Of a stretch of DNA of 64,000 nt, positions 56,376 to 64,000 are shown one piece after another. Origin of the DNA: Gyrodactylus bullatarudis (Eukaryota > Platyhelminthes > Monogenea > Gyrodactylidea > Gyrodactylidae); the NCBI GenBank assembly GCA_012064415.1, contig SSNU01000138.1, forward strand, positions 62,001 through 126,000. Reading direction: 5' to 3'. Below the pieces are notes generated by a model that was not told where the DNA came from, searched no databases, and saw only the letters and a program-made list of their open reading frames with translations. The position numbers and the translations under genes were made by a program. Each line of letters starts with the position of its first letter. Positions within the stretch are counted from its first letter, which is position 1.

Positions 56376-57220
56376 ATAAATACTCTTTGTTGTGTATATT
56401 TTTTTGGTTTTATATAAAAATTGTTACCCTAAGTGCCGTTTGGACATATATGTCCATTAAAATATCTAGTGGAAGAAGTTCGAATTCAAGAAATTCGCTT
56501 ACCAAAAAAATTTAAGAAACAAGCAAAAAGAATTAGAATCTTCATTGATTTTCAAACGGGTTAAAGTGATAACTTTTTTTGCCAACCTCTATATAATGCT
56601 GTTTCCTACTATTTCGAAAATCGAGCACAGAGGAACGATGTTTGTCAAAAGAAATTTCCAATACGTTACTACTAATCTTATTACTCTTGATATTCCTAAG
56701 ACTCAAAAATAATTCAGGTGAGCTACCAGAAGAAAATCTGACCTTTGTAAAGTATTAAATTTAAATTACAACAAACTATATTTGACAAGAAATTTTCAAT
56801 TTTTCTTTATTCTCAATTTCATTTTTTCGATATCATATCTATTTATTTAATTCCAGAATTTCACAAAGTCCGGTGTACTCAGGATACTTTATTTTTAGGT
56901 AATCTTGATCTAATATTCCCTCTGTATAATCTGAGAATTTCAAAATTCCATTCTGTTCTGAAATTATTCTCTTGAAGTGTATATACTTATCTTCTCTATA
57001 AATTATGCTCTTTAATATGCTTAACGATTCTGTAAAGAAGTTCTTTATAAATAATTATATGTTACAGTTCAAGTAATGAATTAGGGAATATCTAAACTCT
57101 CAATCTTGATAATTCGTGAACTTTTAAAATTAAATTTTCGCCTTTTGTACCCCATGGATTTTTATCTTACAAAATTGGTAAAGTTATCCTTTTCAAAGTT
57201 AAATAACTTTCGTTTTTAAT
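56376..57220. other. Spacer
   Basis: No gene recognised; AT-rich. Confidence 0.35.
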
Positions 57221-57313
57221 GAGATATTAGAAAAATTCAAAAAGCATGATGCTTAAAGTCTTTTCCTCTATAGGATGGTATCACGAGTAGAACTTGACGA
57301 ATAAGAAAAATCC
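57221..57313. repeat. Inverted flank of the Penelope-like element, left
   Basis: GAGATATTAGAAAAA through the TATAGGATGGTA and GAGTAGAACTTGACGAA blocks is an inverted copy of 59525-59623 on the far side of the element. Confidence 0.65.
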
Positions 57314-57349
57314 AATAGAGCGGTAATGTTGCCGAACTTTATCAAGTAT

Positions 57350-59390
57350 ATTAGTACTCGATTCTAGACTCATGTGGAAGGTTTGAGAACAAGCAAATAA
57401 TAATTGATAAACGTTTTTTTTCGCCGGGCCTCATCAGACTTAATCCCGGATTAGATATATATATAGTATAATGCATAATATTTCTGCCCTTCCATTGGTT
57501 CAAAGGTTCGCTGCTCAGGGAGGGTGACGGGTTGAAAACCCTGTTTCCAGGCGGCTTTACTTTCGTCTCTTCTCCAGGCTTGGGCCCTCTTTGCACTTTA
57601 GGAATCCATCCATTAGTAACTGCCCACTGTGCCTTTTCCGTTTGCGTATAATTACTTTGTTCGTTTTCTTCTCTTCATTTTCCTTAATTGTAGATTGGCT
57701 TGATCTTGCATTGTTTCTCACCTCTTCTTTCACACAAATTATGGGTTGGCTCATAATATGACTATCAACTACAGTTGACTTCTCGGTTTGTTCAATTGTC
57801 ACCAACTCCACATTAGTTGCTGGGGCTAGGCTCTGCTCTTGTGAATTATGATTATTGGCTACAGCCAACTTCTCTGAGGTTTCAATTTTGTTTTCACCTA
57901 AGCATTGTGTCAAGCTGAATTTGGGAGAGGGAAGTACTACTTCTTTGAGAATCTTTTCCATCTTTACCAATTTCTTCCGTTTTACGAATCTGTCCCGGCC
58001 TCTGATGCCTAGGTTTGAGGCAATCATCATTTGGACACATAAATTTGGCTTCAGTTTCGAAATGAAGTGGTTTTTCGCACTCGTTAGATCATTTTCCCTC
58101 GCGCGGCTGGAAAGGCTCTGGTCAACTTGGTAGGGAATTGAAAAGTTTCCTTCATCGGCTATGTGCGCTTTCTCGTGCAAATGATGCTGAACGGCACTAT
58201 CATGCTTTGGCCTCAGGTGTTCTTTGACTCTCTCGCCAAGGCTTCTCGGAGAGAAACTGTAGAAAGGTAGGATCTGTGAAGGGGCATTCTTCTTCCTATG
58301 AATTTTCGTCTTGCCAACTGATTCATGTCTAATGATTTCAAGCTGCAGGAAGCTCAGTTTTCCATCACTTTCACATCCATATGTAAACTCGATATTCTCA
58401 TGGATGGTATTAAGATCTTTGGAAATTTGATCAACATTACAATCATCTTTGACCAAAAGGAACGTATCATCTAGGTATCTGATGTATAGCCGGGCATTGT
58501 CGATTACTGGCTCAAGCAAGGCTAGGAAGATGTCTGTTAGTAGCGGGTCAATTGGACTACCCATCGCAACTCCATCGATTTTTTTGTAATATATTCCTCC
58601 AAATTTGAAATCAATGTTTTTTACTGTCATAAATATCAAATCACCGACTACGTCTGAGGGAACTCTGCAAAGAGAAGGAAATTTAGCCAATTTGTGTTGG
58701 ATGAACTTAACCGTTTCTTTGAGACGTACATTCGTAAACAGGGAAGAGACATCAAAGGAGATCATTTTGCAACCAAGAAAATTAGTCTGACGGATCCTAC
58801 GACTTGCATTGCATTGGACACGGAATGTGAACATAATTGGTTTCGTAGTGGCATCAGTTTGTCAGTTAACCGTTTCACAAGATTGTGCTGAGGGCTTGAA
58901 GACATATCCAGTATGGGTCTGTACGACAATTCCGGGCTATCCTTGTGGACTTTAGGCAAAAGGTATAATCTACTGATGTCTGTGTCTCTTTTGTATAGGG
59001 AATTTGACTCCTCCGCGGTGATCAGGTTTGCATTCATCAAGGAGTTGATTTTTCGATTGACTGCCTTGTTAAAACTTTTTACTCGTGTCTCTGCTTTTTT
59101 CCATCGGTAATTCGAAATCTTCTTCTGTCCGATAAGAGCTCTCTTCCTTTCAGAGTTTAGTCTGATTTTCTTACTAGACAGATTCCGGTTCCTTTATCTA
59201 AGTGGCATAACATAATACCAAGGTTCTGTCTTAGTTTGGCTAGTGCTTCGTAGTGACATTTCTGTAGTTTTGGGGCATCTGGATTCCTCTGTTTGTATTG
59301 TATCCACGACTGTATTGAACCTTTCTCTGTCTTCTTGTGAGGATGCTGTTAATCTTTTGGTTGTTTCAATGAAATTTAGGAAGCCAATAT
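57350..59390 (-). mobile_element. Penelope-like retroelement, frameshifted and internally deleted
   Basis: On the minus strand an N-terminal region (59390-59040) leads into MNANLITAEESNSLYK and LPKVHKDSPELSYRPI, then after a frameshift near 58780-58830 into SFDVSSLFTNVRLKETV (first catalytic Asp region), GVAMGSPIDPLLTDIF and the active site RYLDDTFLLV. These are hallmarks of Penelope-type reverse transcriptases. The GIY-YIG nuclease is represented only by RSLGERVKEHLRPKHDS; the conserved part before it is missing, because YRKPT-type sequence jumps directly to this point, so a large internal deletion is inferred. The end of the frame lies near 57557. Inverted repeats of about 95 bp flank the element. 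Catalytic residues of the polymerase look intact, but frameshift and deletion make it inactive. Confidence 0.85.
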
Positions 59391-59405
59391 ATATATATAT
59401 ATATT
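59388..59405. repeat. AT dinucleotide microsatellite
   Basis: An (AT)n run just upstream of the Penelope-like coding start. Confidence 0.6.
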
Positions 59406-59524
59406 AGGAAGCAAAATCCAGTTTCAGAAAATTATTTCTGTAAACTTGTTCTTTATCTCAATCTAAAAGTATTTTTCTAAATTTACACTTTCAAATCACC
59501 AAATCAAATTGATTTTCTGAAATT

Positions 59525-59623
59525 CGGTTTTTCTTGTTCGTCAAGTTCTACTCATGATACTTCTACCATCCTATAAAGGAGACAATTTAAGCATAACAGC
59601 TTCTTGATTTTTTCTAATATCTC
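59525..59623. repeat. Inverted flank of the Penelope-like element, right
   Basis: Complement of 57221-57313, sharing TATAGGATGGTA and GAGTAGAACTTGACGAA on the minus strand. Confidence 0.65.
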
Positions 59624-61361
59624 TTTCAGAATTAGAGTTACTTAGAGTGTGACAAATCGATATACATTTTTTGGACTTTGATAAGAAAAATTTTTTGGGC
59701 AGAAAAAGTTTTCTGACAGGCTTTTTAAGTATTACCAAATTTTCACTAGTCTACCAAAAATTTCCCTGAAATTATACATAAAGCATAATTAGTATATTCG
59801 ATAGATATGATATAACCTTTAAAGAGGTTCTCATTAAAAAATGTAAAAGAAATAAGTAGATAAAAATAATGTTCAATCAAATTCATCAATTTGGAGAGTG
59901 TGAAAAGTTATCATAAAATGCATTAAATATGAAAAACTAGTGTCTCCAAGCAAAACGAGAATCATCTGGTCGATGAAGATATGAGTAAAGTAAAGACTTA
60001 GTGTAATCTAATTTAAATCTAATGTGAGACATGACTAATTTAAGATTAGTCAAGTCATCACAATCAGACAGTTCATATTTTAACTTAATAGCGTTGAAAG
60101 TATGTAATAAGTACTTATTCCTATTTAGAATTTCTTAGGTTATAATTATTCATCATCACTGGAAACTGGAAAATAAAACTACAGTCAAAACACCTTGTTA
60201 TATATGTCCAAGATCGGTTGATAGAAAGACACAGATAAGTCGTAAAATTTGCAAAAGAAATATTTATAAGCAACACATGCATTCTATTTGTGAAAATTGT
60301 CATGAATAAAATTCTTTGTACAACAGTATTTTACATTTCATACTTGCAAAATTAATTGTGAGAAATAACTAAAAATATCCAAAACTCCAAATTGGGTCTA
60401 AAAGATATTTAATGTATACTTTCAGTTCTTAGAGATGAAAAAAAAGACCCAATTTGTAAAATATGTAATTTTCATTATTTTGCATGCAAGGGTTAAAATC
60501 ACCTAAAAATATAATAAATCCAATGATATATTTTTTTATAAAATCTGGTGAGTTCTATTAAATTGAGTATATTTTTTAAATTGATCACAAAGAAAGAATT
60601 AAGATCATAAGGTCCAAGTGGTGATTTTTTTAGGATCATCTTAAAACAATCTTTCCATCTTCGAGGTATTAAGATGTGTGCATAAACTTAAAAAAAACAT
60701 CAGTGTTAGTTAATTCCTTGTTTATCACAGCATCATTTTTTTCGAAGTGCAAATAAGTGGATTTTCGGACGTATAAATAAAATTACGTGAATCTCTATTT
60801 TATAATAATATATATAGGATTAATTCCAAAAGTAGCCCCAAATCCATTCTAGAAATTTTTTTCCAGAATTAATTCAGTTCATCGAATTCTGAAATTTTCT
60901 ACTTTTTTGAAATATTCATATTATTTGTTTATCATCTCTATTAACAATTAATTTTCCTTTTTTTGCAAATTTATACTTATATGACATGTTTTAAACTTAT
61001 GAGTATGCCCGAAATATAATAACTTATAACATTTCTGAAGAATTACGACTGATGAAGGTGTTTCTATAAATGAGCTAGAAGCAATTTTAAGTGAACAAAT
61101 TAATTCTGTCTACCGCTCTATAATTTATGATATATCACACTTATGATGATATAAAGTTGTTGTGTTTTCATACTTATTGCCACTAATGATATCATTTTAA
61201 TCAACACGGATGGATGAGTGGTCAAGATATCTCATTCTAGTTGTTAAACTCAAGTGAAATCTTATGCTGATTATAATTTACAATATCTCTTATTAACCCT
61301 AGTACATTTGTGAAAATAATAAAAATGGGGACCCGTGTATGGAAACAATTTTTCATTTAAG
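59624..61361. other. Gene-free stretch with small repeats
   Basis: Contains a hairpin at 60388-60458 (CAAATTGGGTCT arms) around a 39-bp segment that recurs at 61908-61946, a block AAGTGGATTTTCGGACGT near 60756 that recurs at 44329, and one MITE end at about 60826-60845. No gene recognised. Confidence 0.45.
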
Positions 61362-62939
61362 TTAAGAATATTTTCGTAGAATACCTTCAAAATCTACAAC
61401 CAGTTTGATCATGAGGAATGAGCCTAAATTATTCAAAAAATTACTGAATTTCGCAACTGCTTCATAATAGTTACCTGGTTTAGATATATTGTTTATACTA
61501 ATAACTTTTTTATAGTTAATACAGAGGTACAAGTGATAATTTGCATTCAAAACTCATGGGACAACGAAAAAATTTCGAAGCTCTATTAAAACTTCCAAAA
61601 AAAATTCATAGATAGGTCACAAAAATCTAAATTAAATCGTTGAAAATTTATGAACTCTTCAGGAAAACTTACTCATGTGGTGAATTAGAGATTGCAGAAA
61701 AATTAATATTAACGAATTATTTCTACTCATATGCAGCTCCACATTTTCATTTTCACACTTCAAATTTCTGATAATTGAATAAAATTTGCGTTCATCATAT
61801 TCGAAATATGCCTCACTAAGATAGAATTTATGACTTTCATGTTTTATTTCTACCTCTAGAAAACCATTTTTAATTTTTGGATAATCCACATAATGATTGG
61901 ATCCTCGATATTTAATGTATACTTTCAGTTCTTAGAGATGAAAAATATTGAAATTTAATTCATTATTTTCGGCAAAAAAAATTTCAAAAATATAATAAAA
62001 CAAGAAAGTTACATCAGCCAATGAAGAAATTAAAATAATCCTCTTAGACTTCCGAGTTGAAATGTTCAGGTTTCCGGAGTAAATCTGGTGCTAAATTTAT
62101 CGCTCTTTCCACCGATGTCTCGTAAAAGTTCGTTTTATTCCTGGTCTCGAAGTCATTGAGCTTAATTCAAAAGTGATTTTTCACTGAATTTTAATCTGCT
62201 TTAATCATATTGGTACATTGAACGAAAAACTCAGACAAAGAGAAAAACCAATCAGCTTCGTTCATTAATTTTTTGTTCACATTTAAAATTTAATTTAATC
62301 AGTTAGTTTCTTTATTTTCAGTGTTATCTCAAGGTTAAAAAAAGAGTTACACCAATTGAAAGGATTTTCAATATTCCATGATGTCCTGAATATTATTATA
62401 ATATTATTATATAATATTATTATAATATATTCAGAAACTGTAAATTGTGTGAGGACTATTAATCAAAGATAAAAAAGGTTGAGGTTTGTGTTAAACTGTA
62501 CTCTTCCCAAAATTTTGCAAAATTAAATCATCTTACTCATTCATTTTCAAGAATGCAACTTTTTTTGAATTAGGAGTGAAAATTTATTCTACCACAATTC
62601 TACTGTCTTAATTTTCTTTATGTACTCACTTTCGAAATAAGATTCTAAACTTGGTTAATTAGTTTCTTATTTAGATACTCACCATGGATTTTTTTGATTT
62701 TTTTGTTCAACAATTTAATATTTGAGAAGTATACATTATAAATATTTCCTTCAATATTGACAAGTTTAAATTCTACACACTCAAATCCATGGACAATATC
62801 AGAAAAGTTGACAAAACCATGAGAATAATTGAAAAATATTTTTATTTTATTATCGGAATATTTCTCACAGTTAGTTAATCTCATATGAACTTTTTTTCCA
62901 TCGTTATCGATGTATATAATTTTTTCTTTAATGTCATCT
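61362..62939 (-). CDS. Putative multi-exon gene of unknown function
   Basis: Three open blocks join in consistent phases: 62939-62683, 61921-61673 and 61552-61362 (introns 761 and 120 nt, all GT-AG). The first ATG in the first block is at 62884 (MRLTNCEKYSDNKIKIFFNY), giving 213 residues; the open frame continues upstream to a good acceptor at 62941-62940, so a further 5' exon may exist. The product is rich in Lys, Asn, Tyr and Phe with alternating hydrophobic strands (EVEIKHESHKFYLSEAYFEY), no signal peptide and no membrane segment. I recognise no family. The acceptor of the second block lies in a 39-bp sequence duplicated at 60.4 kb. The case rests only on phase agreement and length. Confidence 0.35.
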
Positions 62940-64000
62940 CTAAATTGAAAAATAAATTAATAATGAAAGCAGAATCTAAAATTAGAAGAGGGTCCTCTAG
63001 TTCAGATAGCCGTTACTCATTGAGAAATACTCGGGTTACCCACCTAAGGATAACCCTGAATATTTCACTGATATTTAGTGTGAATAAACGTTTGATTGTC
63101 TATTCTAGATAACGAAATAGAGATTCCGTTTAAAATATTTAATAAAAAAACTGTTCGAAAGTTTGCTCACTCTTCATCAGTTGAGGCTTGATATGAAATT
63201 TATTGAACAATTCATAAGTTCTACTTTACATTCATCATTTTCATATAAAAATAGTTATCATGTACAAAAATAATAATAATAATAAGTTAAAGGAAAATAG
63301 AAAAAAGAAGAAAAATATTTTCATGTGTGTACAATAATAATTGAAATAGTTTGTTATAAATCTGTTATAATCTAAATCTTATCTATGAAAAATATATATA
63401 TAGTTGTCAGTATTGACTCTTCAAGTATTTTTCAATCACAATAGAATTATTACTTTGGGAAATTAAGGTTCTTTTTCTAATTTCTTCAGAATTCTAGATT
63501 TTTCCATTATTATTCAAAAAAGAAAAGAAAAGCTTCTGTCACCAATGTTGCATATTCAGATGATTATAATCTCATTATAGAGTATTCTACTATCTTCAAG
63601 TCATTTTTTTCAACCAGTTGATCACTATTCATTCATATTTGATTTTTTTTAAAAGGACTAAGTCCTAGCAGGGATACAGTTTCTAGCTATTTTTTAGCTT
63701 AGAATACAATATTTATTCGGTAAAATCTTTTGTTGAAATTCAAAAGAGCAATTATGTGATCAGTGATCATTATTGATTTCACTTCCTGCTGTGATGAATT
63801 AGATCCAACAGGTGAGCTTAGACTTGAGATTTTATTTTTTTATCTAAAAAGGAGACATATTTTCTAATATGGGTTAACAGGCTTTAAGTGATATAGATAA
63901 ATATAGAATATAAACAAGCTAGTAAAGTCTCAAAATTTCAAAAGACATAGTTAAATTGTTATTTAATATACTTGTTTAACTCATTACTTCTAGATATATA
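62940..64000. other. Right edge, no gene recognised
   Basis: AT-rich, short frames only. A TAA/ATA microsatellite-like run lies near 63270. If the putative gene to the left is real, its first exon and promoter should be here. Confidence 0.35.

Noticed and set aside
57855..58133. Plus-strand frames in the Penelope-like region
   Set aside because: Shadows of the reverse transcriptase frame on the minus strand.
1..64000. tRNA, rRNA or CRISPR array
   Set aside because: No cloverleaf with A and B boxes, no rRNA-like sequence and no regularly spaced direct repeats were recognised in reading either strand; a tRNA scan would be needed to be certain.

Overview
This is a AT-rich animal nuclear contig: genes are split by GT-AG introns, there are no bacterial-style operons, and more than half of the window is intergenic or transposon sequence. 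The gene set (cofilin with an intron straight after its ATG, an apterous-type LIM-homeobox gene, two Hedgehog-acyltransferase-like genes, TATA plus TCAGT initiator promoter) points to an arthropod. The abundance of KRBA2-like integrase elements, Tc1/mariner MITEs and Penelope elements would suit a copepod such as a caligid sea louse, but that species-level guess is inference only.

Region 1 (1-5158) is gene-dense: the 5' part of a CDYL-like chromodomain gene (minus), cofilin (plus), SDHAF3 (minus) and RPN2 (plus), arranged as two head-to-head pairs. Region 2 (5.2-10.9 kb) holds a decayed Ty3-type fragment, a small Gly/Cys/Tyr-rich gene with a clear TATA/initiator promoter, and short non-autonomous transposons. 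Region 3 (10.9-12.1 kb) is another head-to-head pair, an unknown 178-residue protein and the Mediator subunit MED22. Region 4 (12.2-13.8 kb) is a pogo/Tc1-like terminal-inverted-repeat element with a truncated Ty3 element and its 3' LTR inside it.

Region 5 (14.2-20.6 kb, minus) has three exons of an apterous/LHX2-9 gene (LIM1, LIM2, homeodomain); its large intron holds repeats and a LINE fragment, and its 5' exon was not found. From 20.6 to 32.2 kb no gene is visible, only MITE-like repeats. Region 6 (32.2-37.0 kb) is the head-to-head pair NMD3 (minus) and NSUN2 (plus), genes of 60S export and RNA cytosine-5 methylation.

Region 7 (37.2-50.5 kb) carries two tandem, diverged MBOAT genes of the HHAT group. 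A decayed Ty3 element with a striking excess of the pentamer TAGGT separates them, and a KRBA2/Ginger-like integrase transposon sits in an intron of the second. Region 8 (51.3-59.6 kb) is a transposon graveyard: a 1.77-kb palindrome with the same 93-residue ORF in both arms, a Tc1 transposase split by a Tc1-type MITE, a piggyBac remnant and a Penelope-like element. The last 4.5 kb contain a possible multi-exon gene of unknown function.

A recurring feature is very short introns (26, 31, 32, 34, 37 and 39 nt), each supported by reading frame and by protein-family alignment from memory of the families.
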